Shown here piece by piece: positions 1 through 8,972 of a stretch of 45,510 bases of DNA (position 1 is its first letter; the number at the start of each line of letters is the position of its first letter). This stretch comes from Lachnospiraceae bacterium (GTDB lineage Bacteria; Bacillota; Clostridia; Lachnospirales; Lachnospiraceae): NCBI GenBank assembly GCA_014804605.1, contig JAAUZM010000005.1, positions 127,619 to 173,128 on the forward strand, written 5' to 3'. The notes under the pieces were generated by a model, which saw only the letters and a program-made list of their open reading frames with translations, made no database searches and was not told the DNA's origin. The translations under genes and the position numbers were made by a program.

Positions 1-72
1 ATTCAATTCTTAAAAGCAAGTAATAATTAGCTGGGGCATTTGAGTACCATTCATAGGCCAGCCAATACACCG

Positions 73-224
73 GCTCGGACGAAAGTGAATATCTTAAGGA
101 GCCCCTTAAAATGCGTCGGCACTTAGCGAGGTCATGAGTTGCAAAGCAACTCACGAGCTTAGTGTCCGTTACGCATTTTACGGAGCGAAAGCGCGGCTCC
201 GTAGATATTCACTTCCGTCCGAGC
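73..224 (+). repeat. Structured dispersed repeat, copy A (152 bp core, 22-bp terminal inverted arms, internal hairpins)
   Basis: Arms gctcggacgaaagtgaatatct / agatattcacttccgtccgagc (21/22 paired); internal ttaagg-agcc-ccttaa, aaaatgcgt...acgcatttt, gagttgc-aaa-gcaactc, cggagc...gctccg; same layout in three other copies. Confidence 0.93.
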
Positions 225-247
225 GGCAACCTTAGCCAATGTGAGTT

Positions 248-2089
248 CTATTTCTTACTCGCCGCCGAAATAGCCGCCCTCTTTCTAAGCGTCGGATCCA
301 AAATCTTCTTACGTATTCTGATCGTCTTCGGAGTCACCTCCAACAGCTCATCCGTATCAATAAACTCCAAAGCCTGCTCCAGACTCAAAACCTTCGGCGG
401 CGTGAGCCGCAACGCCTCGTCCGCGCTGGAGGAACGGGTGTTGGTGAGCTGCTTCTTCTTGCAAACATTCAGCTCGATGTCCTCGCCCCGTCCGTTCTGC
501 CCCACGACCATGCCGGAATATACCTTAGTGCCAGGACCGATGAAGAGCGTGCCACGCTCCTGTGCGTTGAAGAGACCGTAAGTGATCGCTTCGCCTGCCT
601 CGAAAGCGATGAGAGACCCCTGTTTGCGGTACTGGATATCTCCCTTGTAGGGACCGTAGCCGTCGAAAATGCTGTTCATAATGCCGTTGCCCTTGGTGTC
701 CGTCATGAACTCGCCGCGATAGCCGATCAGGCCGCGGGAGGGAATGGAGAACTCCAAGCGGCTGTATCCGCCGGAGGCAAGTCCCATGTTCAGAAGTTCA
801 CCTTTACGCTGACTTAATTTTTCAATGACAGTTCCGGAGAATTCTTCCGGCACATCTATATAACACAGTTCCATAGGTTCCAGTTTCTTGCCGTTTTCAT
901 CTGTCTTGTATAATACTTCCGCCTTGCTGACCGCAAATTCATACCCTTCACGGCGCATGTTTTCGATCAGAACGGATAGATGCAGCTCACCCCGTCCGGA
1001 GACCTTGAAGGCTTCCGTAGTCTCTGTTTCTTCCACCCGGAGGGAAACATCGGTATTTAACTCCTTAAACAGTCTGTCGCGCAGATGGCGGCTGGTCACA
1101 TACTTGCCTTCCTGCCCGGCAAGAGGAGAGTCGTTGACGATAAAATGCATAGCGATGGTTGGCTCGGAAATCTTCTGGAACGGAATCGGCTGCGGATGAT
1201 CGGGAGAACAGAGGGTGTCTCCGATATGGATATCCGAGATGCCGGAGATCGCCACGATGGAACCAATTCCGGCTTCCTCGACGTCTACTTTATTTAAACC
1301 GTCATATTCATATAATTTACTGACTTTGACTTTGCGCATCTTGTCGGGGTCGTGATGATTGACAATGACCACTTCCTGATTAACCTTGACGGAACCGTTG
1401 TCCACTTTGCCTACCCCGATACGTCCCACGTACTCGTTGTAGTCTATGGTACTGATCAGCACCTGTGTGCCGGCATCAGGATCGCCCGTGGGTGCCGGGA
1501 TATGCTTTAGGATCGTGTCGAAAAGGGGAGTCATGTCGCCGCCCTTCACGGTGAGCTGTGTGCTGGCGGTTCCCGCCTTGGCGGAGGCGTAGACGAAGGG
1601 ACAGTCTAACTGTTCGTCGTTGGCATCTAAGTCCATGAAGAGCTCCAGTACTTCATCTACCACCTGAATGGGTCTTGCTTCCGGACGGTCGCATTTATTG
1701 ATACATACGATTACGGATAAGTCCAGCTCCAGCGCTTTCTTCAGAACGAATTTCGTCTGGGGCATGGGACCTTCGAAAGCGTCCACGACGAGGATGACAC
1801 CGTTCACCATTTTGAGCACACGTTCCACCTCGCCGCCGAAGTCAGCATGTCCGGGAGTGTCGATGATGTTGATTTTTACACCCTTATACATAACGGCAGT
1901 GTTCTTGGACAGGATCGTGATACCGCGCTCTTTCTCGATATCATTGGAGTCCATGACACGTTCCGCAACTTCCTGATTTTCCCTGAAAACACCGCTCTGT
2001 TTTAACAGCTCGTCCACCAGCGTCGTCTTGCCGTGGTCAACGTGAGCAATGATCGCTATATTTCTTACATCTTCTCTTGTCTGGTTCAT
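248..2089 (-). CDS. typA: Translational GTPase TypA/BipA
   Basis: 613 aa; [42 protein letters not shown]-terminal BipA region. Confidence 0.97.
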   Translation of the reverse strand: MNQTREDVRNIAIIAHVDHGKTTLVDELLKQSGVFRENQEVAERVMDSNDIEKERGITILSKNTAVMYKGVKINIIDTPGHADFGGEVERVLKMVNGVILVVDAFEGPMPQTKFVLKKALELDLSVIVCINKCDRPEARPIQVVDEVLELFMDLDANDEQLDCPFVYASAKAGTASTQLTVKGGDMTPLFDTILKHIPAPTGDPDAGTQVLISTIDYNEYVGRIGVGKVDNGSVKVNQEVVIVNHHDPDKMRKVKVSKLYEYDGLNKVDVEEAGIGSIVAISGISDIHIGDTLCSPDHPQPIPFQKISEPTIAMHFIVNDSPLAGQEGKYVTSRHLRDRLFKELNTDVSLRVEETETTEAFKVSGRGELHLSVLIENMRREGYEFAVSKAEVLYKTDENGKKLEPMELCYIDVPEEFSGTVIEKLSQRKGELLNMGLASGGYSRLEFSIPSRGLIGYRGEFMTDTKGNGIMNSIFDGYGPYKGDIQYRKQGSLIAFEAGEAITYGLFNAQERGTLFIGPGTKVYSGMVVGQNGRGEDIELNVCKKKQLTNTRSSSADEALRLTPPKVLSLEQALEFIDTDELLEVTPKTIRIRKKILDPTLRKRAAISAASKK

Positions 2090-2251
2090 GATTGATCTTG
2101 CCTTTCTTATTTTTATGAACTTTTACAAAACCTATTAATTATATCACCTCGATTCTGAACTTGCAAGCACTGCATTATTCCGGATTTCGCGACCCCGGAT
2201 TTCGCGATTTCGCGATTTGCAATTGCTTTTCATACCCACGCCACAGCCTAA

Positions 2252-2388
2252 GCTCAGAGGGGAGTTAATATCTGAAGGAACCCCTCAAAAAGCGTCGGCA
2301 CTTGACGAGGTACCTCACGAGTCTAGTGTCCGCTACGCTTTTTGCGGAGCGAGAGCGCGGTGACGCAGATATTAACTTCCCTCTGAGC
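2252..2388 (+). repeat. Structured dispersed repeat, copy B (137 bp; lacks 15 bp of the apical hairpin)
   Basis: Arms gctcagaggggagttaatatct / agatattaacttccctctgagc; core aligns to copies A, C and D. Confidence 0.92.
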
Positions 2389-2623
2389 GAACGGGTTGGC
2401 CAATGTATGAATGGTACCTCTGTTATAGTTGTCTGTGGCGGTATATCTATCCCGGGACATGTTTTTAGTCGCATAAAATCCGTAAACCTTCGGTTTTTCG
2501 ACGATGACCGCACAATTCCGCGACACTTAACAGTTCTATTCGGGTCGATTTTCTTATATATTGATAGTACAATACAAAAAGGAATTTCTATGAGCAATTC
2601 CACAGTGTAGAAGGGAGAAAAAC

Positions 2624-3256
2624 ATGACAGATAAGGTTATTGAAAACAACCAGGTGGCAATTATGGGGGAGATCGTAAGCGATTTTACCTTCAGCCACGA
2701 GATTTTCGGAGAGGGATTCTATATGGTAGATATCAGTGTGGACCGCCTCAGCGACTCCACGGATATCATTCCGGTGATGGTTTCGGAGAGACTCCTTGAC
2801 GTAGGCGAGGACTACAAGGGGATGAAGATTTGTATCACAGGGCAGTTCCGCTCCTACAACAGACATGAAGAGAGAAAGAACAGGCTTGTTTTGTCTGTGT
2901 TTGCAAGAGAAATTGAGTTCGTGGAGGATATCGGGGAGAGCGCCAAGACGAATCAGATCTTTCTGGACGGCTATATCTGTAAGGCACCGATCTACAGGAA
3001 GACGCCGCTTGGACGAGAGATCGCCGATCTGCTGCTGGCGGTAAACAGACCTTACGGTAAATCCGATTACATACCCTGTATCTGCTGGGGGAGGAATGCA
3101 AGATTTGCGAGCAGCTTCGAGGTGGGAAGCCGCTGTGCGATCTGGGGCAGGATTCAGAGCAGAGAATATATGAAGAAATTATCCGAGGACCAGCTGGAGA
3201 GAAGAGTCGCTTATGAAGTGTCTGTGAGCAAGCTGGAAATGGTGGAGGAAGAATAA
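2624..3256 (+). CDS. SSB-like protein with apparently two OB-fold segments
   Basis: 210 aa; NQIFLDGYICKAPIYRKTPLGREIADLLLAVNRPYGKSDYIPCICWGRNA resembles SSB/PriB OB-fold; RBS gaaggGAGaaaaac. Confidence 0.75.
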   Translation: MTDKVIENNQVAIMGEIVSDFTFSHEIFGEGFYMVDISVDRLSDSTDIIPVMVSERLLDVGEDYKGMKICITGQFRSYNRHEERKNRLVLSVFAREIEFVEDIGESAKTNQIFLDGYICKAPIYRKTPLGREIADLLLAVNRPYGKSDYIPCICWGRNARFASSFEVGSRCAIWGRIQSREYMKKLSEDQLERRVAYEVSVSKLEMVEEE

Positions 3257-3333
3257 AACGGAATAAACCTGATATGGAACAAACAGTTGCACGAAAATCC
3301 CGATTGTGCTATGATAGGCAAACATAGTATAGT

Positions 3334-3384
3334 AAAATCATACGTAACTGTGAAGAACAGGGGTCTTAACAGTTAAAATCATAC
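3334..3384 (+). repeat. 31-bp hairpin flanked by perfect 10-bp direct repeats (aaaatcatac)
   Basis: aaaatcatac 3334-3343 and 3375-3384 flank gtaactgtgaagaacaggggtcttaacagtt, which matches the 3' part of the 8032-8187 element. Confidence 0.7.
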
Positions 3385-3417
3385 AGGAAATGTGCGGGAA
3401 ATAGTGAGGGATACAAT

Positions 3418-3918
3418 ATGAGAAACGGCATGATTCAGATCTATAGCGGAGACGGGCATGGTAAATCTCCGGCAGCACTCGGCAGAGCGGTGCAGTCTGC
3501 ATGCAATGGCGAATATATAGTCATCATCCAGTTTTTGAAGGGAAGAGGATTGGCAGAGTCAGAGTTTGTGAAGCGGCTGGAGCCGGAGATCAAGATATTC
3601 CGTTTTGAAAAATCTAACGAGGATTTTATGGATCTTACGGAGGAGCATAAAGCGGAAGAGTGCCAGAACATCCGTAACGGACTCAATTTCGCCAAGAAAG
3701 TGATGAACACGGGAGAGTGTTCGCTGCTGATTCTGGATGAAGTGCTGGGCCTGATCGACAACGGGATCATCACGGTAGAGGAGCTGCAGACGCTTCTGGC
3801 ATCGAAACCGGACGAGATGGACATCATCATGACAGGGATTACGCTGAATGATGAGGTCTGTATGCTGGCGGACGAGGTGACTAAGGTTGAGACCATGCGC
3901 TTTAAGAAATGGGATTAA
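3418..3918 (+). CDS. Cob(I)yrinic acid a,c-diamide adenosyltransferase (CobO/BtuR family)
   Basis: 166 aa; IQIYSGDGHGKSPAALGRAVQSA P-loop, FLKGR, LLILDEVLGLIDNGII. Confidence 0.9.
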   Translation: MRNGMIQIYSGDGHGKSPAALGRAVQSACNGEYIVIIQFLKGRGLAESEFVKRLEPEIKIFRFEKSNEDFMDLTEEHKAEECQNIRNGLNFAKKVMNTGECSLLILDEVLGLIDNGIITVEELQTLLASKPDEMDIIMTGITLNDEVCMLADEVTKVETMRFKKWD

Positions 3919-3942
3919 ACGGGTTCTTCATCGAAGAATCTG

Positions 3943-3971
3943 TTGACATCCCTATGGCATGGTGCTATGAT
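3943..3971 (+). promoter_or_regulatory. Putative sigma-A promoter of the lysine riboswitch/dapA transcript
   Basis: TTGACA (3943-3948), 17-nt spacer, TATGAT (3966-3971). Confidence 0.75.
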
Positions 3972-3995
3972 AATTTCAACAATAAAAATGGAGAT

Positions 3996-4215
3996 TGATA
4001 GAGGTTGCGTTTTTCATCAGTAGGAGTTTGGATGTTGCAGACACAGGTGAAGAGTTTCGAAAGGGGAAGACGCCGAAAGTGAGAGTTATCTGCGGATTCT
4101 CATCTTGGGCATACAGTTAAGAGCTGTATGACTGTCATCGAATCGATGGGGCGCTATCAGGTAAGTTAGAGTTAAAGCTGGCCCTGTGCGGTCAGTTTTC
4201 TTTTTGCGTAAGCGG
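3996..4215 (+). promoter_or_regulatory. Lysine riboswitch (L box) with downstream terminator-like expression platform
   Basis: gaggttgcg...catcagta...cgaaaggggaagacgccgaa...cttgggcatacagttaagagctgtatgactgtca; then aaagctggcc-ctgtgc-ggtcagttttctttttg; lies upstream of dapA. Confidence 0.9.
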
Positions 4216-4276
4216 GAAGTGTACGGACGCACAGCGCCGATCAGCCGGACAAAGCGACCAGAAAGGCAGGGTATGT

Positions 4277-5161
4277 ATGGCAATTTTTAAAGGAGCCGGA
4301 GTGGCGATCGTCACGCCGTTTCATGAAGATGGAAGCATTCATTATGAGAAATTTGAGGAACTGGTGGAGGAACAGATCGCGGGCGGCTCAGATGCAATCA
4401 TCGTGTGCGGCACGACAGGAGAGGCTTCCACACTGACGCATGAGGAGCATCTGGATCTGATCAGGTTCTGTGCCGAGAAGGTGAATGGCAGAGTGCCGGT
4501 TATCGCGGGTACAGGTTCTAACTGTACGAAGACGGCAGTATATCTGTCTACGGAGGCCGAGAAATACGGAGTGGACGGATTGCTTGTCGTGACACCTTAC
4601 TACAATAAAGCTACCCAGAAGGGATTATACGAGCATTTTAAAACCATTGCGGATTCCGTGAAACTACCCATTATTCTGTATAATGTACCAAGCAGGACGG
4701 GATGCAATATTCTCCCCCAGACAGTAGTGAAGTTATGCACGGAGGTCAGCAATATCGTGGCGATTAAAGAGGCCAGCGGAAATATTTCTCAGGTGGTGAA
4801 GCTGATGGCTTTAGCGGGCGGTAAGCTTGATCTGTATTCCGGCAATGACGATCAGGTAGTACCTCTGTTGTCACTGGGCGGCAAGGGCGTGATTTCTGTT
4901 GTGTCCAACGTAGCGCCGAGGCAGATGCATGACCTCTGTCAGAAATTTTTCGACGGTGATATAGAGGGCAGTATGAAGGAGCAGCTTCGTGTCATTGAAT
5001 TGTTTGACGCGTTGTTTTGTGAGGTGAACCCGATTCCGGTGAAAACGGCGATGAATCTGATGGGCAAGAATGTGGGACCGCTGCATATGCCGCTGTCCGA
5101 GATGGAGCCCGGGAATGTGGAGACGCTTAAAACCGCACTTGTCAATTACGGCATTTTATAG
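4277..5161 (+). CDS. dapA: 4-hydroxy-tetrahydrodipicolinate synthase
   Basis: 294 aa; GTTGEASTLTHEEH, TPYYNKATQKGLYEHF, YNVPSRTG, KEASGN. Confidence 0.97.
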   Translation: MAIFKGAGVAIVTPFHEDGSIHYEKFEELVEEQIAGGSDAIIVCGTTGEASTLTHEEHLDLIRFCAEKVNGRVPVIAGTGSNCTKTAVYLSTEAEKYGVDGLLVVTPYYNKATQKGLYEHFKTIADSVKLPIILYNVPSRTGCNILPQTVVKLCTEVSNIVAIKEASGNISQVVKLMALAGGKLDLYSGNDDQVVPLLSLGGKGVISVVSNVAPRQMHDLCQKFFDGDIEGSMKEQLRVIELFDALFCEVNPIPVKTAMNLMGKNVGPLHMPLSEMEPGNVETLKTALVNYGIL

Positions 5162-5233
5162 AAACAGTTTACAGTGTCTGTCATTATCTGTGGCAGACAC
5201 TTACCAATTAGAGCAGAGGGAGGAGTACACAAC

Positions 5234-5992
5234 ATGACCAGAGTAATTATGCATGGCTGCAACGGCAAGATGGGACAGACCATATCGGGATTGATTGCGG
5301 CGGATGAAGAGATAGAGATCGTGGCGGGAGTAGATGCTTACGATGAGGGCAAGAATTCGTACCCCGTTTTTTCCTTGATTGCGGATTGTGACGTGGCAGC
5401 GGACGCGGTCATTGATTTCAGTGCGGCAGCAGCAGTGGACGGACTGCTTAATTATTGTGTGGAGAAGCAGGTGCCCTGCGTGCTCTGTACCACGGGGCTG
5501 TCGGAAGCGCAGCTTGCTAAGGTGCAGGAGGCATCGAAGAAGGTGGCAGTCTTAAAATCAGCGAATATGTCTCTGGGGATCAACATGCTTCTCAAGCTGC
5601 TGAAGGAGGCGGCAGGGATTCTTGCACCAGCGGGATTCGATATTGAGATTGTGGAGAAGCATCACAACCAGAAAGTGGACGCGCCCAGCGGAACCGCGCT
5701 TGCGCTTGCGGATTCCATTAATGAGGAGCTAAGTAATGCTTATAATTATGTATATGACAGAAGTCAGACGAGAGAGAAGCGGGCACAGAAAGAGATCGGA
5801 ATCAGCGCGGTCAGAGGCGGTACCATCGTAGGAGATCATGATGTGATCTTTGCGGGTGCGGACGAGGTCGTGACCTTCTCTCACAGAGCATATTCCAAGG
5901 CGGTATTCGGCAAGGGTGCGATTCAGGCTGCCAAGTTTATTGCGGGCAAGCCGGCAGGAATGTATGATATGAGTGATGTAATTAATGAATAA
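5234..5992 (+). CDS. dapB: 4-hydroxy-tetrahydrodipicolinate reductase
   Basis: MTRVIMHGCNGKMGQTISG, EIVEKHHNQKVDAPSGTAL, GDHDVIFAGADEVVTFSHRAYS; ATG at 5234 after ggaggag. Confidence 0.97.
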   Translation: MTRVIMHGCNGKMGQTISGLIAADEEIEIVAGVDAYDEGKNSYPVFSLIADCDVAADAVIDFSAAAAVDGLLNYCVEKQVPCVLCTTGLSEAQLAKVQEASKKVAVLKSANMSLGINMLLKLLKEAAGILAPAGFDIEIVEKHHNQKVDAPSGTALALADSINEELSNAYNYVYDRSQTREKRAQKEIGISAVRGGTIVGDHDVIFAGADEVVTFSHRAYSKAVFGKGAIQAAKFIAGKPAGMYDMSDVINE

Positions 5993-6073
5993 AAACGGGA
6001 AATACAGTATGGAAGCCACAACTCTGCCATAATGGGATAGTTGCGGTGGAAAGGCAGTAATACGGAGGCATTT

Positions 6074-8032
6074 ATGGACGATTTAGAGCTACGATATTTG
6101 AAAAGTTTATCCAAACAGTATCCGACGATCGCGGCAGCATCGACAGAGATTATTAATCTGCAGGCAATCTTAAATCTTCCCAAAGGCACAGAGCATTTCA
6201 TGACGGATATTCACGGTGAATATGAGCAGTTCAATCATATTCTGAAGAACGGATCGGGTTCCATCAGACGCACCATAGATGAGGAGTTCGGTAATACGCT
6301 GAGCATCAAGGACAAGAAGAGTCTGGCAACACTGATCTACTACCCGAGAGAGAAGCTTGATCTGGTGCTGCGGGAGGAAGACGAAAGCACGATTGAAGAT
6401 TGGTATAAGATCACCCTGCACAGGCTTGTGCAGATTACGAAGAGGGTTTCTTCCAAGTATACCCGCTCCAAGGTGCGTAAGGCTCTTCCGCAGGATTTCT
6501 CCTATATCATAGAAGAACTGATTACGGAGAAAGCAGAGATACAGGATAAAGAAGCTTATTATAATGAGATCATTCACACGATCATACGTATCGGGCGGGC
6601 ACAGGAGTTCATCATTGCCCTAAGTTATCTGATCCAGCGTCTGGTCATCGACCATCTTCACATCGTGGGAGATATCTATGACAGAGGACCGGGACCGCAT
6701 ATTATTCTCGATACACTGTGTGCCTATCATTCCGTGGATGTACAGTGGGGCAATCATGATATTGTGTGGATGGGAGCTGCCAGCGGACATCTGGCGTGTA
6801 TCGCCAATGTAATCAGAATGGCTGCCAGATACGGCAATCTGGATACGCTGGAGGAAGGATACGGCATCAATCTGATCCCTCTTGCAACCTTTGCACTGGA
6901 CGCATACAAAGAGACGGACTGCAGCGCTTTTGCCATCAAATATAATACCGACTACGACACGAAGGATCTGAGTCTGGACATGAAGATGCATAAGGCGATT
7001 GCCATCATCCAGTTTAAACTGGAGGGGCAGTTGATCATGCGCAGACCTGAGTTCGGCATGCAGGACAGACTGCTGCTTGACAAGATCGATTATGAGAATA
7101 AGACTCTGGTGCTCGACGGGGTCTCTTACGCCATGAAAGATGTGGATTTCCCCACGGTCAACAGGGAGCGGCCGTATGAGCTGACATCGGAGGAAGAACA
7201 GGTCATGGAGCGTCTCAGACAGGGGTTTGTCAAATGTGAGAAGCTGCAGAAGCATGTAAGATTCCTTTTTTCCAAAGGCGGATTGTACAAGGTGTACAAT
7301 TCCAATCTGCTCTATCACGGGTGTGTGCCCATGGATGAAAGAGGAGATTTTAGAAAGGTCACTGTGTACGGAGAGGAGTACAGCGGCAAGGCACTCTATG
7401 ATGTGTTGGAGCATTATGCCAGAAAGGGATACTATGCCGATAACAATCTGAAAGAAAAACTGAAAGGGCAGGACATTATCTGGTATATATGGGCGGGACC
7501 TAATTCGCCGGTGTTCGGTAAGGATAAGATGGCGACTTTTGAACGGTATTTTCTGGAAGATAAGGAGATGCACAAGGAGACAAAGAACAGCTACTACAGA
7601 CTGCTTGATAACGAAATAGTGATCGACCGGATCTTCTGGGAATTCGGATTAGATGAAAAAGTTTCCCACATTGTCAACGGGCATGTGCCGGTGGAGCGTA
7701 AGAAAGGAGAGTCCCCGATTAAGTGCGGCGGCAAACTGCTTATCATAGACGGCGGTTTCTCCAAAGCGTATCAGGATAAGACGGGAATCGCAGGATATAC
7801 GCTGGTAGTCAATTCCCACGGCATGCGGCTGGTTGCCCATGAACCCTTCGAGTCTACGGAGGCGGCGATCCTGCACGAGTCGGATATCTTCTCGGATTCC
7901 GTGATCTTAGAGACCAGCAGTATGCGGCAGAAGATTGCGGATACCGATATCGGCGCGGAACTGCGGGAGAGCATACACCAGTTGGAGGAGCTTCTGCAGG
8001 CATACAGAGATGGTATTATTATAGAAAAATAG
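6074..8032 (+). CDS. fbp: Fructose-1,6-bisphosphatase, class III
   Basis: About 652 aa; HIVGDIYDRGPGPHIILD, QWGNHDIVWMGAASG; RBS ggagg before ATG 6074. Confidence 0.95.
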   Translation: MDDLELRYLKSLSKQYPTIAAASTEIINLQAILNLPKGTEHFMTDIHGEYEQFNHILKNGSGSIRRTIDEEFGNTLSIKDKKSLATLIYYPREKLDLVLREEDESTIEDWYKITLHRLVQITKRVSSKYTRSKVRKALPQDFSYIIEELITEKAEIQDKEAYYNEIIHTIIRIGRAQEFIIALSYLIQRLVIDHLHIVGDIYDRGPGPHIILDTLCAYHSVDVQWGNHDIVWMGAASGHLACIANVIRMAARYGNLDTLEEGYGINLIPLATFALDAYKETDCSAFAIKYNTDYDTKDLSLDMKMHKAIAIIQFKLEGQLIMRRPEFGMQDRLLLDKIDYENKTLVLDGVSYAMKDVDFPTVNRERPYELTSEEEQVMERLRQGFVKCEKLQKHVRFLFSKGGLYKVYNSNLLYHGCVPMDERGDFRKVTVYGEEYSGKALYDVLEHYARKGYYADNNLKEKLKGQDIIWYIWAGPNSPVFGKDKMATFERYFLEDKEMHKETKNSYYRLLDNEIVIDRIFWEFGLDEKVSHIVNGHVPVERKKGESPIKCGGKLLIIDGGFSKAYQDKTGIAGYTLVVNSHGMRLVAHEPFESTEAAILHESDIFSDSVILETSSMRQKIADTDIGAELRESIHQLEELLQAYRDGIIIEK

Positions 8033-8187
8033 TAACTGTTCAGAAGGCGCTTCCGCGAGGTGTTTTTTGTGAGTGAAGCGTAAGCGGAAGTCACAGAAAA
8101 CCCGAGACAGACATGAGCGAAATTATGCAGAATGCATAATTTCTGTGCATCTTCGTAACTGTGAAGAACATGGTTCTGAACAGTTAC
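8032..8187 (+). repeat. 156-bp structured element bounded by a perfect 14-bp inverted repeat
   Basis: gtaactgttcagaa (8032-8045) / ttctgaacagttac (8174-8187); internal gcttccgc...gcggaag, aattatgcagaatgcataatt, and a second copy of gtaactgt at 8155. Confidence 0.75.
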
Positions 8188-8204
8188 GAAAAATAAAAAA
8201 GAGA

Positions 8205-8240
8205 AAATCCGTCCCATATACTGCAAGGGACGGATTTCTT
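8205..8240. terminator. Bidirectional intrinsic terminator between fbp and the convergent lipoprotein gene
   Basis: aaatccgtccc-atatactgcaa-gggacggatttctttt. Confidence 0.8.
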
Positions 8241-8267
8241 TTAGAGCCGAGTTCGCGAAGCGAATCT

Positions 8268-8747
8268 CTACCTTCTTGTTCCGCGTGTTGACATGTTGGA
8301 AGCGGTATTGTTGTTCGTGCTGCCGGTACCTGTCACGTCGTCTACCATATTCTCCACGCCGTTGGCGGCATCGTCAATTACATCGGAAACTGCGTTGCCA
8401 GCGTCACCGACTGCGTCGCCTACGTTATCGAGCATGGTGTCGCCAGTTGTGTCTCCGGCGGTTACGTCGTTGACATTGTCATTTTTGCCTGTGTTGCCTG
8501 TGGCTGTATCGTTTGCCGTGTTGTTCGCGGTGCCGTTAGCAGTACCGTTGTCCGTAATGTCTTGGGATGTCCCTGTGCCGCCTGTAGTTCCCGTATTCGC
8601 GTTGGTATCATTACCCGTACCGGAATCGGCAGCGGTGGAATTGTTGTTGCCATTGCCTGTCGCGTTGTCGTTTGTGCCGCAGGCTGTCAGCATGGTCATG
8701 GACAGCGCCATGAGAGAAACAAGTAACAATGCTTTTACCTTTTTCAT
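8268..8747 (-). CDS. Low-complexity (Asn/Thr/Gly/Ala/Asp-rich) lipoprotein
   Basis: MKKVKALLLVSLMALSMTMLTACG lipobox then low-complexity tail; RBS ggagg. Confidence 0.75.
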   Translation of the reverse strand: MKKVKALLLVSLMALSMTMLTACGTNDNATGNGNNNSTAADSGTGNDTNANTGTTGGTGTSQDITDNGTANGTANNTANDTATGNTGKNDNVNDVTAGDTTGDTMLDNVGDAVGDAGNAVSDVIDDAANGVENMVDDVTGTGSTNNNTASNMSTRGTRR

Positions 8748-8972
8748 ATTTTCCTCCATTCCGAAGCATAATCGGGCATATCGTGTCGCCCGGGCTTGTG
8801 CTGCTTCTGCATTCATTTGAAACAGTAGGGCTCTTGGCCGGCTACTGTTGTACATAAATTCCGAAAGACAGGATGTTTTAGTGTAAAAACACCTGCTCCT
8901 ATGTTATTATGTCTGTTAGAAAATAAAATATGCACGGCAGACGGCCGGCAATTTGAACCATGGAGGTTAATA

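Noticed and set aside
162-581. 139-aa + ORF over repeat copy A and the typA 3' end
   Set aside because: Antisense to typA and built across the repeat; no RBS or coding character.
2302-2610. 102-aa + ORF (and - ORF 2265-2603) across repeat copy B
   Set aside because: Runs through the structured repeat; no homology pattern.
6620-7573. 317-aa - ORF antisense to fbp
   Set aside because: No RBS or family motifs; fbp on the + strand is unambiguous.
8293-8820. 175-aa + ORF opposite the lipoprotein
   Set aside because: Mirror of a low-complexity gene; open frame is a by-product of repetitive codons.
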